A DNA stretch of 57,239 nt from Candidatus Sabulitectum sp. (lineage in GTDB: Bacteria > Fermentibacterota > Fermentibacteria > Fermentibacterales > JCC-6), in NCBI GenBank assembly GCA_023145375.1, contig JAGLDY010000050.1:1-57239 (forward strand). Direction: 5' to 3'. Both the position numbers and the translations under genes were made by a program. Below, in pieces: positions 16,394-25,151 of this stretch. A model generated the notes under the pieces. The model did no database searches. It worked only from the letters and a program-made list of their open reading frames with translations, and had not been told where the DNA came from. Numbering within the stretch: position 1 is the first letter of the stretch; the number at the start of each line of letters is the position of its first letter.

Positions 16394-18730
16394 TTGACCG
16401 GTCCAATACTTGTTGCAATGGCTCTTTTTTCCTGGGCAATGGACCCTGCTCCAGGACCAAGCGTCCCATTCTGGTGGACGGCATATCCGGAAGCAGACAA
16501 CACACTTCTGGTAAATCCAGCAGGTTCAAGCTGGCTCATCGGATCCAGACTCCGAATTGGTGCAATTTTCAGTGACAGCACTTTCGAGCACTTTGACAGG
16601 TTCTCTCTGGAGGATAAAGCAGGGGGTCTTACCGGCTGGTGGGAAGATGATCAGAGCCTTAGAAGATTTACCACTTCCGGGTCATACCAGTTGGGAAGTT
16701 CTTTCTCTGCAGGCATGGGGTTCACATGGTACGACCCCACCATTAAGAACCACCCGCAGGATGGGGAGAAGTTCTTTACTTTCGGCATCAACGTGAGACC
16801 GGACGATCACATCGGGCTGGGAGCCACCGCCCGTACATCCACCGGAGATATCGATGGCTGCTATATCGCAGGAGTCGCCATTCGACCAAATGGGGATGAG
16901 ATGGTCACAGTCACAGGAGATTACAGGTTTGAGTCGGGAATAATAGACAGCCGGTGGTCTGCAGGGCTGGAGGTCAGGGCAATTGACGGCCTGACATTCA
17001 GAGGTTCCTACGGAGAGAATGACGTTATCACGGCAGGTATCCAGCTGGACTTCGGGAAGGCAGGTATTGCAGCCGGTTCAGACATTTACGATGGCGAGTA
17101 CCTGGGAACAACCACTGAACTCATTCTTAATGATAACCCTCAACCCAGCATCATCCAGCCTCTTCCTGATTTCCTCAGCTACAACACTGATCGCGGGGAT
17201 GAGCTTCCCTCCAGATCCTTTCTTGGTCCCAGGAATCCTTCTTTTACAGCTCAGATGACAGCACTGGCCAGAGGTGTTCACGACTCCCGGGTGGAGGGTC
17301 TTCTCATTGACTTCTCTGACTATTCTCTCAGTGGGGCGCAGGCAGAAGAACTCAGGGCGATAATGGTAGACTACAGGTCCACCGGTAAACCTGTGTTTGC
17401 CTACATGGAGTACTCAGGGAACAGTTCATACTACACTGCCACAGCTGCCAGGGCTATCTGTATGCACAAGGCTGGTCAGGTCACGGTGAGCGGATTCAGT
17501 GGCTACACTTTTTTTCTTAGGGGTTTTCTGGACAAGGTTGGCGTTTACCCTGACCTCATGCACATAGGAGCATTCAAGAGCGCCAGTGACATGCTGACAG
17601 AATATGAGATATCTGACGCCCAGATCGAGGCCACAACAGCTCTGCTTGAGACCTTCAAATCTGAGCTGGTCCGCGGAATAAGCGACGGCAGGGGCTTTGA
17701 ACCCGCTCAGATGAACCTCATTTTCTCACAGTCACCTTTCGCCGGCGAATCCATGGTTAGCATGGGTCTTGTGGACACACTTCTATACAGAGACCAGTTT
17801 GAGGAATTCGTTGAGAGTGAACTTGACCGATCGGTAAACACAATGACCCCAATGTACTATGCTGATCTCCCGAAGAGATCATCCAACTGGGGTTTCGACC
17901 CGAGAGTAGCTGTAGTTGTCGCTGACGGCAACATCATCGGCGGAAACAGCGGCAGCTCTATCCTCGGCCGCACCATGGGCAGCGAGACTGTTGTTGCAAT
18001 GCTGGAACAGGCGGCAGGCACCGATGGAGTAAAGGCGATAGTTCTCAGGATAAACTCCGGTGGCGGTGAAGCAATGGCCAGCGACGACATGTTCCATGCA
18101 GTGGAAAACATCCGGGAAGATATGCCGGTTGTGGTGAGCATGGGCAGTGTTGCAGCAAGTGGCGGTTACTACATGGCCTGTGGTGCTGACGCCATATTTG
18201 CTGACAAATTGACGGTAACAGGCTCCATTGGAATAATCAGTGGTAAATTCGTGTTCGGTGACCTGCTTGAGAGAATCGGCATCAATGTGGAAAAGGTGGA
18301 GATCCAGCCAGCAGGAAACCCCGGTAATCCTTACGAGCCGTACACGGAAGAAGAGCATCAGCGCCATTTTGATGCCATGCGTGAAGGTTACAACCTGTTC
18401 GTCTCCACGGTTGCAGGGGGCAGGGACATGACCTTTGACGAGATCGACGCAATTGGCCAGGGCCGTGTCTGGTCCGGTGCAGACGCCATCGAGATAGGCC
18501 TCATCGATTACAACGGCGGAGTTGTTGACGCCATAGCACATGCGGCAATGCTTGCAGATATGAATGACCGGGATCCCGAGATCATCATTTTCCCCGGTCT
18601 AAGCGGATTTGGCACCATCAACCTTCTACCCAGCCTCTCGGTTATCTCTGAGGTAAAAGAAATTGTAGAACACCCGTTTCTTAACAGTGATGGACCTCTC
18701 TATCTGGCTCCAGTCGTCATAGTGGAATAG
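16394..18730 (+). CDS. SppA-type signal peptide peptidase with N-terminal barrel-like extension
   Basis: A 778-residue serine protease of family S49. The two SppA repeats occupy roughly residues 260-720. The catalytic lysine is K395 (AFKSASDML) in the first repeat and the nucleophile is S589 (GSVAASGGYY) in the second, 194 residues apart, close to the spacing in E. coli SppA. Residues 1-250 are unlike SppA: a short signal-like start is followed by strand-rich sequence (TLLVNPAG, then repeated GLGATAR- and GLEVRAI-like strands) resembling an outer-membrane barrel. The start is a TTG at 16394 behind AAAGGCGG. A 67-kDa SppA normally has an N-terminal membrane anchor; this one may be placed at the outer membrane. 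Confidence 0.85.
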   Translation: MTGPILVAMALFSWAMDPAPGPSVPFWWTAYPEADNTLLVNPAGSSWLIGSRLRIGAIFSDSTFEHFDRFSLEDKAGGLTGWWEDDQSLRRFTTSGSYQLGSSFSAGMGFTWYDPTIKNHPQDGEKFFTFGINVRPDDHIGLGATARTSTGDIDGCYIAGVAIRPNGDEMVTVTGDYRFESGIIDSRWSAGLEVRAIDGLTFRGSYGENDVITAGIQLDFGKAGIAAGSDIYDGEYLGTTTELILNDNPQPSIIQPLPDFLSYNTDRGDELPSRSFLGPRNPSFTAQMTALARGVHDSRVEGLLIDFSDYSLSGAQAEELRAIMVDYRSTGKPVFAYMEYSGNSSYYTATAARAICMHKAGQVTVSGFSGYTFFLRGFLDKVGVYPDLMHIGAFKSASDMLTEYEISDAQIEATTALLETFKSELVRGISDGRGFEPAQMNLIFSQSPFAGESMVSMGLVDTLLYRDQFEEFVESELDRSVNTMTPMYYADLPKRSSNWGFDPRVAVVVADGNIIGGNSGSSILGRTMGSETVVAMLEQAAGTDGVKAIVLRINSGGGEAMASDDMFHAVENIREDMPVVVSMGSVAASGGYYMACGADAIFADKLTVTGSIGIISGKFVFGDLLERIGINVEKVEIQPAGNPGNPYEPYTEEEHQRHFDAMREGYNLFVSTVAGGRDMTFDEIDAIGQGRVWSGADAIEIGLIDYNGGVVDAIAHAAMLADMNDRDPEIIIFPGLSGFGTINLLPSLSVISEVKEIVEHPFLNSDGPLYLAPVVIVE

Positions 18731-18831
18731 AGAGCAGGACAACAGAAGTTACACTGGCGAGAGAGGGCGAATATCATAATGTTTCCCCTTTGTAAAAATT
18801 CATATCACATTGATTTTGGGGGGAGTGGATC

Positions 18832-20340
18832 TTGATAGGAAAAACAGGGTTTGACAATGAGAAGTATCTGGAAGAACAGTCTGCAGAGATACTGAGAAGA
18901 GTTGATGACGCCAAAGGCAGGCTTTACCTCGAGTTCGGCGGAAAACTCATGTACGATCATCACGCCGCCAGGGTTCTTCCAGGCTACGACCCCAACGTAA
19001 AGATCCGACTCCTTGAAAGACTGAAGGACCGCGCCGAGATCATCCTCTGTATCTACGCTGGAGACATTGAAAAGAGAAGAATAAGGGGTGACTTCGGAAT
19101 TACCTACGATGCCGATGCCCTGATGCTTATTGATGGATTCCGCTCCCGCGGTATTGACCTCCGGGGAGTTGTTATCACCAGATTTGAGGATCAGCCCTCT
19201 GCGATCTCCTTCGAGAACGGATTGAAAAGAAGAGGTGTTGATGTTTTCAGACACTACTTCACCAAGGGCTACCCCACCAATGTTGACCTGATTGTGAGCG
19301 AGGAGGGATACGGCAGGAACGACTACGTCCCGCCAACGAAACCTCTTGTTGTAATAACCGGTCCCGGTCCGGGAAGCGGAAAGCTGGCAACCTGTCTTTC
19401 ACAACTCTACCATGACCAGAAGCGGGGAACCAAAGCGGGATATGCAAAGTTTGAGACTTTCCCCGTATGGAACATGCCTCTTAAGCATCCTGTGAACGAT
19501 GCATACGAGGCAGCCACCGCTGACCTGCAGGATGTGAACCTGGTTGACCCGTTCCACCTTGATGCCTACGGCAAGATCGCCATAAACTACAACCGCGATG
19601 TGGAAGCTTTCCCTGTGGTAAAGCGGATACTTGAGAGAATAACAGGCAGCGAATCACCCTACGCCTCACCCACAGACATGGGTGTGAACAGGGTGGGGTT
19701 CGGCATAGTTGATGATGAGGTTGTCCGGTACGCTGCAAAACAGGAGATAGTAAGAAGGTACTTCCGCTACAGATGCGAGTACGCCATGGGGCTCACCGAG
19801 AAAAAGACCGTGGAAAAGATCGAGCTTCTCATGAGCAACCTGAATCTCACAAGATATGACAGATCTGTTGTGGAGGCTGCAGAGAAACGAGTAGAGCTGG
19901 AAGAGGCCAACCCTGAACTGCATGACATAATAGCCTCTGCTCTCCAGCTTCCTGACGGCTCCATAGTCACCGGTAAGAGCACAGAGCTGATGCACACATC
20001 CTCAGCCATGGTTCTTAATGCCATAAAAGAACTTGCCGGGATAAAAGACCAGATCCATCTTCTTTCTCCGGCTATTATCCAGTCCATCCGTAAGCTGAAG
20101 AAAACCACAAACTCCCTACCTCTGCGCCTTGACCTTGAAGAGGTACTCATAGCCCTCAGTGTAAGTGCTGCAACCTCGGAACCGGCTGCAATGGGATTAG
20201 AAAAGCTCAAGGAACTGAAAAGCTGTGAGGCGCACCTTACCCACATGCCCTCATCCAGTGATGCAAGCGGCCTGCGGAGTCTGGGAATAAATGTAACCAG
20301 CGACCCCAGGTTCAGCAGCTCACGGCTCTATAACGGATAG
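18832..20340 (+). CDS. DUF1846 (UPF0371) family protein
   Basis: A 502-residue cytoplasmic protein of the DUF1846 family, recognised by the beginning GFDNEKYLEEQSAEILRRV, the segment LEFGGKLMYDHHAARVLPGY and the phosphate-loop-like GPGPGSGKLATC. The fold is P-loop-related, but no reaction is firmly known for the family. The start is a TTG at 18832 preceded by a strong GGGGGGAG. It stands alone, 101 bases after the SppA fusion gene, and ends at a clear terminator. Length is normal for the family. Confidence 0.88.
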   Translation: MIGKTGFDNEKYLEEQSAEILRRVDDAKGRLYLEFGGKLMYDHHAARVLPGYDPNVKIRLLERLKDRAEIILCIYAGDIEKRRIRGDFGITYDADALMLIDGFRSRGIDLRGVVITRFEDQPSAISFENGLKRRGVDVFRHYFTKGYPTNVDLIVSEEGYGRNDYVPPTKPLVVITGPGPGSGKLATCLSQLYHDQKRGTKAGYAKFETFPVWNMPLKHPVNDAYEAATADLQDVNLVDPFHLDAYGKIAINYNRDVEAFPVVKRILERITGSESPYASPTDMGVNRVGFGIVDDEVVRYAAKQEIVRRYFRYRCEYAMGLTEKKTVEKIELLMSNLNLTRYDRSVVEAAEKRVELEEANPELHDIIASALQLPDGSIVTGKSTELMHTSSAMVLNAIKELAGIKDQIHLLSPAIIQSIRKLKKTTNSLPLRLDLEEVLIALSVSAATSEPAAMGLEKLKELKSCEAHLTHMPSSSDASGLRSLGINVTSDPRFSSSRLYNG

Positions 20341-20360
20341 AAAATCAACCCATGGATCAA

Positions 20361-20391
20361 GGGGCAGAGACATTCTCTCTGCCCCTCTGTT
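20361..20391. terminator. Rho-independent terminator between convergent genes
   Basis: A ten-base perfect stem (GGGGCAGAGA with TCTCTGCCCC) around the loop CATTC, followed on the plus strand by TCTGTT. It ends the DUF1846 gene and overlaps the 3' end of the GNAT remnant on the other strand. Confidence 0.75.
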
Positions 20392-20665
20392 AACCCTGTG
20401 ACAGTATCTGTTTCCTCATGGTAACATCAGCTTCAACGTACCCGATCTTCTGATAAAGGGCTCTCGCCGGTGTATTGTGACCAAAAACATGAAGCTCGAT
20501 CTCGCGTATTCCTTCTTCAGCAAGCATTGATCCTGCTCTGTCTTCAGCACCGGTTGCCTGCCAGTTGCCGGCGGTTACATTCCCGGCAGCAAAGCTTTTT
20601 ACAGTGGAGCTCTTGAATGAGGCATATTCCGTATCGCTCATTTTTCGTAATGTGATCCCGCTCAT
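20390..20665 (-). pseudogene. GNAT acetyltransferase remnant lacking the central domain
   Basis: The 91-residue product begins like a full GNAT protein (MSGITLRKMSDTEYASF) and ends like one (IELHVFGHNTPARALYQKIGY, then a final strand). The middle is absent: the sequence jumps from GAEDRAGSM to LAEEGIREIELHV. The strands and the acetyl-CoA pyrophosphate loop (R/QxxGxG/A) that should lie between are missing, about 50-60 residues by family comparison. The frame is kept, which suggests an in-frame deletion. The ATG at 20665 overlaps the upstream membrane gene by four bases. It is probably inactive as an acetyltransferase. A longer in-frame start at 20854 gives unrelated sequence and was not used. 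Confidence 0.65.
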
Positions 20666-21033
20666 GAGACAACTTCGGGAGCCGGGACATTCTTCTCCAG
20701 ACCGTATTTTACCCGCAGGGATCTGTTCCGTGAGAAAGGCAGAGCAGAAACAGCGGTGAACACCGCCACAGCACCGAGGATAACTGCCATCCTGACCCAG
20801 GGTTCTCCTGCATCCATCCTCCTTGAAGCGATCTCGATAGTGGTTCTCACCCATTCCAGCCCGCCAAGAAATAGAATGATCTGAACGGTCCGGGCAGCCC
20901 AGGCACGCCTGACGAACAGTAACACAGGAAACAATACAGCAGGAATGGAAAGAATATCCATTCCGTGCCAGCGGAAATGCGCCCCAAGCAAAAATGCACT
21001 GAGAACAATGGAAAACATCCTGATAAATTTCAT
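20662..21033 (-). CDS. Small integral membrane protein, unknown function
   Basis: About 123 residues. The start ATG at 21033 is behind AAGGATG; an in-frame start at 21108 adds a non-hydrophobic leader without a ribosome site. Three to four hydrophobic segments are seen (FSIVLSAFLLGAHF, ILSIPAVLFPVLLFV, AARTVQIILFLGGL, MAVILGAVAVFTAV), ending with a charged tail. The spacing of helices and basic loops suggests a small polytopic inner-membrane protein. It is coupled to the GNAT remnant by an ATGA overlap. The family was not recognised. Confidence 0.65.
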   Translation of the reverse strand: MKFIRMFSIVLSAFLLGAHFRWHGMDILSIPAVLFPVLLFVRRAWAARTVQIILFLGGLEWVRTTIEIASRRMDAGEPWVRMAVILGAVAVFTAVSALPFSRNRSLRVKYGLEKNVPAPEVVS

Positions 21034-21203
21034 TAAAACATCCTTAATTACCGATACTGGTGTCTGGTTGATGTGATGGTTATCGAATCCCTTTCTCAGC
21101 CTGAGCATCTATTTTTGTAATGATAGTGAGCAGCGGGTGAATACACAAGGGGATTTCCAGCTGATCACACCTGCTGAATTTGTAAAAGGATGGAGGAGAA
21201 ACA

Positions 21204-21473
21204 ATGGCTGGTGCAAGCGTAATGACAATACGCATTCCTGCAGACCTTAAACGTCGAATCGAAATTGTGGCTGAGGAACAGGGAGTTTCTCTTAATCAGC
21301 TGGCAATGTACATGTTTACAAGAGAGGTCACCTCTCTTGAAGCGGGATGTAAAATTTCAAAATACTGGGACGGTTACAAAAAAGCATAGATCCTGCATGA
21401 CCTTGATGATGTTATGGGCAAGATCAAGAACAGAAAAGTTCCTGCATGGGATATGATAGAAAAAAGGGTCTGA
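21204..21473 (+). pseudogene. Ribbon-helix-helix (antitoxin-like) gene interrupted by in-frame TAG
   Basis: An ORF of 61 codons opens with GGAGGAGAAACA upstream of ATG and encodes an Arc/HicB-like ribbon-helix-helix fold (VMTIRIPADLKRRIEIVAEE then VSLNQLAMYMFTREV). It stops at TAG (21387-21389), but the same frame then continues 27 codons to a TGA at 21471-21473, with coding-like sequence (ILHDLDDVMGKIKNRKVPAWDM). That tail resembles the C-terminus of full-length RHH antitoxins. So this is most simply an 89-codon gene with an amber mutation; a shorter functional protein is also possible. No toxin gene is next to it. Confidence 0.6.
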
Positions 21474-21514
21474 TCTTCGTCTGTTGTTGACACATGTGCA
21501 ATCTGCGATAGACA

Positions 21515-21544
21515 ACAGCGGGGAAGGTTGTCCTCCCCCGCTGT
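21515..21544 (-). terminator. Stem-loop downstream of the ATP sulfurylase gene
   Basis: ACAGCGGGG pairs with CCCCGCTGT around an interior that can itself pair (AGG with CCT). It lies 21 bases beyond the sulfurylase stop on the minus strand. The T-tract after it is weak, so confidence is moderate. Confidence 0.5.
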
Positions 21545-21564
21545 ATCTTCTGAATCAGTAATTC

Positions 21565-22689
21565 TTACTTTGCTGCTGCCTCCATGAGGATCTGAGCGAT
21601 CTCCGGGCGGGTAAACTCAGGAGGAGGAAGTATTCCATCGATCAGCATGGCTCTTACCTTCTTGCCGGAGAGGAACACTCTGTCTGCACCGGTATGAGGG
21701 CAGGTTCTTGCTGTGGCCATACCTCCGCACTTGTTGCAGAAGAAAGCATGCTCGAACTTCAACGGAATAATATCGATCTCTTCTGCTGTGAAGTTCTCGA
21801 ATATCACCTGGGCATCAAATGTACCGTAGTAGTCACCCACTCCTGCATGATCTCTTCCAACGATGAAGTGAGTACATCCGTAGTTCTTTCTGAGAAGAGC
21901 ATGGAAAATGGCCTCACGGGGGCCGGCATAGCGCATGGCTGCAGGGAAAACACTGAGAGCAGTGCGGTCTGCAGGGTAATACTTTTCAAGGATAGTCTCG
22001 TAGCACTGCATTCTTACATCGGCAGGGATATCATCTGCTTTTGTGGCCCCCACAAGAGGGTGGATCAGAAGGCCGTCAACCATCTCAAGGGATACCTTCT
22101 GCAGATACTCGTGAGCCCTGTGGATGGGGTTTCTTGTCTGGAATGCTACTATGCTCTTCCATCCCTTTTCCCGGAAGAGGGCTCTGGTCTCCTCTGGTAT
22201 TAGTCTGTGCTTCCGGAAAGGCTCTTCATCACGGTGATCAAGGGCACTGATCCTACCACCGATGTACCTGCCTGAAAGGGTTTTCAGATACTGAACACCA
22301 GGGTGACCGTCATCATCGGTAAGAAGGGTCTCTCTGGCTTCATGCATCAGGTCTGCCGAGAATATGTCCCGTATCTCCATCATTCCCCGTACCTGATCTT
22401 CATACTTCAGAAGAACTGTGTCTCCCACTGATACCACCGGGTCTTCATTCTTCATGGAGAATACCACAGGAAGGCTCCATACGATACCGTTCTGAAGACG
22501 CATACTCTCCACCACGGAATTGTAATCGGCACCTGTCATAAAGCCCTCAAGAGGGCTCATCGCTCCACAGCTTATCATCTCAAGATCGTTCTTCTCCCGC
22601 TCGTTCAGTGTAAGAACAGGGGCATCTTCAGGAAGTTGATCCTTTGTGACAGTTCTATTTATCAGTTTCCCACCATGGGGCTGTATCAT
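21565..22689 (-). CDS. sat: Sulfate adenylyltransferase (ATP sulfurylase)
   Basis: Activates sulfate with ATP to adenosine phosphosulfate, or runs backwards to make ATP and sulfate in sulfur-oxidising metabolism. The single-domain, about 374-residue length is that of prokaryotic Sat. The QTRNPIHRAHEY segment holds the nucleotide-binding NPIH/RAHE (HxxH) motifs; HPLVGATKADDIP and GRDHAGVG follow; a late cysteine group (CNKCGGMATARTCPH) suits the zinc-binding Sat forms. The ATG at 22689 is preferred because the GGAGG sits five bases upstream. No APS reductase or APS kinase is in the window. It is 36 bases after the thioredoxin-like gene, probably in its operon. Confidence 0.93.
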   Translation of the reverse strand: MIQPHGGKLINRTVTKDQLPEDAPVLTLNEREKNDLEMISCGAMSPLEGFMTGADYNSVVESMRLQNGIVWSLPVVFSMKNEDPVVSVGDTVLLKYEDQVRGMMEIRDIFSADLMHEARETLLTDDDGHPGVQYLKTLSGRYIGGRISALDHRDEEPFRKHRLIPEETRALFREKGWKSIVAFQTRNPIHRAHEYLQKVSLEMVDGLLIHPLVGATKADDIPADVRMQCYETILEKYYPADRTALSVFPAAMRYAGPREAIFHALLRKNYGCTHFIVGRDHAGVGDYYGTFDAQVIFENFTAEEIDIIPLKFEHAFFCNKCGGMATARTCPHTGADRVFLSGKKVRAMLIDGILPPPEFTRPEIAQILMEAAAK

Positions 22690-22725
22690 CATTTCCTCCA
22701 ATGTTATTGAATAACGAATATCGGT

Positions 22726-23361
22726 TTAAGGCTGATCTTCAATCACTGGTATGTATTTCTCATTTGCAAGAGATCGGGTAGCCATCCCCTGATCAAGAAG
22801 ATCCTCTATTACTGCTTCAATAGGTATACTCTGCCAGTCCTCATAGTAACGGGCTGCAACTCTTGCTGTTGCATCAATTACAAGAACTCCCGGTAACGCA
22901 CGGATACCGAATGCTCCCATGGCCATACTGTCCGGGTCAGCAAGCACCGGATAGCCTATCTGCCACTGGCTCACAAGAGAATCAGCAGCAGTGATCTCTC
23001 TACCGGCAAGAACCACAAGACAGATCACCGTCTGCTCCTGGAAGGTGTTGTCCAGATTGCTTAAATGGGTAAGGTCCTCCAGGTCTGACAGGGTGTTGAA
23101 GTCATTAAAAAGAACAACAACAACATGACCCCTGAGCTGGTCATACAAACTGAGAGGCTCTGTGGTATTGAACCAGGTTCCCTCCGGGAAATCACTGGCA
23201 ATATCAGCTCGACCTGTGGGGTGCCGGTCCGGGCTCTGTCTGAAGAGGAAGCCGGCAATCAGGGTAAACAATACCACTCCCACCGCAAAGAAAAGAGCGC
23301 CTTTCAGCCTTTCCCTCTTGTACTCTGAGTCTTTCAGCCCTTTCTGAAATTGCTTTATCAA
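22726..23361 (-). CDS. Membrane-anchored thioredoxin-fold protein without the CxxC motif
   Basis: A 211-residue protein with one N-terminal membrane helix (ALFFAVGVVLFTLIAGFLF, about 22-40) and an external domain with thioredoxin-fold order: HVVVVLFNDFNT where a redoxin has its active-site strand, then VICLVVLAGRE, a YPVLADPDSM strand and the cis-proline segment IRALPGVLVID. The position of the active-site CxxC holds NDFNTL; the only cysteine is in VICLVV. So it cannot act as a normal disulfide oxidoreductase. It lies between the sulfurylase gene and the lipoprotein gene, on the same strand. Confidence 0.65.
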   Translation of the reverse strand: MIKQFQKGLKDSEYKRERLKGALFFAVGVVLFTLIAGFLFRQSPDRHPTGRADIASDFPEGTWFNTTEPLSLYDQLRGHVVVVLFNDFNTLSDLEDLTHLSNLDNTFQEQTVICLVVLAGREITAADSLVSQWQIGYPVLADPDSMAMGAFGIRALPGVLVIDATARVAARYYEDWQSIPIEAVIEDLLDQGMATRSLANEKYIPVIEDQP

Positions 23362-23395
23362 AGACCTGGAACCCCCATCATTCTCCTCACACTCC

Positions 23396-23905
23396 TCAAT
23401 CTAGATCTGTTTGCGTTTCCAGGGCTTCCGGAGGGGGAGTCAGCGTTGTAAGATCAAGCAGCCATCTGTTCCCCACTTGTTTCACTGGAATGATCTGTGA
23501 CCCCTGGGAAGTAGCTATGGTAACAAGTGCTGTTGCAGAGTCTGCAAGCTCAACACCCCGGACAGAACTGGAAAGATCTGCTATTTCAGGAGCATCCTCC
23601 ACCATTCTGATGAATAGCAGTTCTCCGTTCAGATCAGCAAACTCCTCTTCAGTCACCGGGGCAGAAAGACCGGCAAGAAACTCCGCACTCTCCGTATATC
23701 CAAAACGGTGAATAACAGCAGCGGTGGAATCCCATGCTGCCTGTGTTCCAGGAGTAAGCATCTGCCAGGCATCAGACCAGGATGAGTCAGATAATGCAAT
23801 TGTAAACGCCTTCACCGAATCGGAAGCAGGGTGATTCCCGCATCCCATTCCCACAGCAATAACTGCGGGAACTGCAAAAGTCAGAAGCAAAGTCCTAGAG
23901 AGCAT
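23396..23905 (-). CDS. Predicted lipoprotein, unknown function
   Basis: About 169 residues. The ATG at 23905 gives a signal peptide (MLSRTLLLTFAVPAVIA) with a lipobox GMGC and lipidated C22. The rest has alternating strand and helix, with SDSSWSDAWQMLTPGTQAAW resembling small NTF2-like or DUF4878-type lipoproteins that cover a ketosteroid-isomerase fold; this match is weak. Its start lies 11 bases inside the DUF1015 gene, so it is coupled to it. The earlier in-frame start at 23938 lies inside the DUF1015 gene and spoils the signal peptide. Confidence 0.7.
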   Translation of the reverse strand: MLSRTLLLTFAVPAVIAVGMGCGNHPASDSVKAFTIALSDSSWSDAWQMLTPGTQAAWDSTAAVIHRFGYTESAEFLAGLSAPVTEEEFADLNGELLFIRMVEDAPEIADLSSSVRGVELADSATALVTIATSQGSQIIPVKQVGNRWLLDLTTLTPPPEALETQTDLD

Positions 23906-25133
23906 GCACCACCAGTCCACTTCTGAGCTTGGGCTCAAACCAGGTAGATTTCGGAGGCATTACATTACCGCTGTCTGCAACTGCAATAAGCTGATCCACA
24001 GATGTGGGAAACATGGAAAAAGCAACTGAATACTCACCTGAATCAACGAGTTTCTCCAATTCAGCAGTTCCGCGTATCCCGCCCACAAATTTTATGTGAG
24101 CTGCAGTTCTGGGATTCTCCACATCGAGAACAGGACCGAGAAGATTCTCCTGAAGAATACTTGCGTCAAGGCTTTTTACAGGATCACCACCGGGGAATGT
24201 ACCGGCAAGCGGCTTAATGGTGTACCACTGGCTGTCAACATACATGCTGAATTCCTGATTACCGGCGGGCTCTTTTGTCCCAGTCTTCTCAACTGAGAAT
24301 TTCTTTGACACCTCGTCTATGAACTGCTTCGGGGTTCTGCCCTTCAGGTCCTGAACGGTACGGTTGTAGGCAAGTATCTTCATCTGACTCTTGGGGAATA
24401 TCACTGCCAGAAAGTAGTTGTATTCCTCAAGGCCCGTATGGCCCGAGTTCGTATCCCTGCGTCTCCGGGCTATAATGGCTCCGGAAGCACTTCTATGGTG
24501 ACCATCAGCTACGTAAAGGAAAGGTACTTCGCTACTGAAGATCTGGCTGATGTGGTCATTGACCTCTCTGCTGGATATTACCCAGAAAGTGTGTCTGATC
24601 CCGTCATCTGCAGTGAAATCGTACTCCGGCTCCCCTGCACAGACTGATGTCTGAACATCATCAAGGTCTTTCAGATCAGGGTATGTGAGGAAAACAGGCC
24701 CGCACTGTGCGTTCTGAGTCTCTATATGGCGTATGCGATCCTCTTCTTTTTCTTTTCTGGTGAATTCGTGTTTCTTGATCACATCATTATCGTAATCCTC
24801 TGCTGAAACAGAAGCTACTAAACCGGTCTGGGAATGGTCACCCATGATCTGGCGGTAGAAATAGAAACAAGGCAGGTCGTCCTGTGACATCAGGCCATCC
24901 TCCATGAGACGGCGAAGGTTCCTTGCTCCCTGCTGGTAAACCTCGGCACTGTAAAGATCAACCTCCGGGGAGAGGTCCACTTCGGGCTTTACAACACGAA
25001 GAAAGCTGAGAGGATTGTCCTTCACCAGGTTCCTGGCTTCGTGTGAGTCAAGTACATCGTAGGGAGGGGAAGCAATCTTCTCTGCAAAATCTCTACCGGG
25101 CCTGAGGCCTCTGAACGGTCTAACTACTGACAT
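23895..25133 (-). CDS. DUF1015 family protein
   Basis: A 412-residue cytoplasmic protein. The family is recognised from the beginning RPFRGLRPG and SPPYDVLDSHEAR, from IKKHEFTRKEKEEDRIRH and from LYVADGHHRSASG near the middle; these are the most conserved stretches of DUF1015. The function is unproven, though the family is widespread and sometimes placed with serine or cofactor metabolism genes. GGAGG precedes the ATG. It sits 18 bases after gmd, on the same strand. Confidence 0.9.
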   Translation of the reverse strand: MSVVRPFRGLRPGRDFAEKIASPPYDVLDSHEARNLVKDNPLSFLRVVKPEVDLSPEVDLYSAEVYQQGARNLRRLMEDGLMSQDDLPCFYFYRQIMGDHSQTGLVASVSAEDYDNDVIKKHEFTRKEKEEDRIRHIETQNAQCGPVFLTYPDLKDLDDVQTSVCAGEPEYDFTADDGIRHTFWVISSREVNDHISQIFSSEVPFLYVADGHHRSASGAIIARRRRDTNSGHTGLEEYNYFLAVIFPKSQMKILAYNRTVQDLKGRTPKQFIDEVSKKFSVEKTGTKEPAGNQEFSMYVDSQWYTIKPLAGTFPGGDPVKSLDASILQENLLGPVLDVENPRTAAHIKFVGGIRGTAELEKLVDSGEYSVAFSMFPTSVDQLIAVADSGNVMPPKSTWFEPKLRSGLVVHAL

Positions 25134-25151
25134 TTCTTTTTTCCTCCGGCA

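Noticed and set aside
17879..18541. Minus-strand 220-codon ORF in the sppA-like gene
   Set aside because: Shadow of the second SppA repeat; the plus-strand frame holds the catalytic serine and has a ribosome site.
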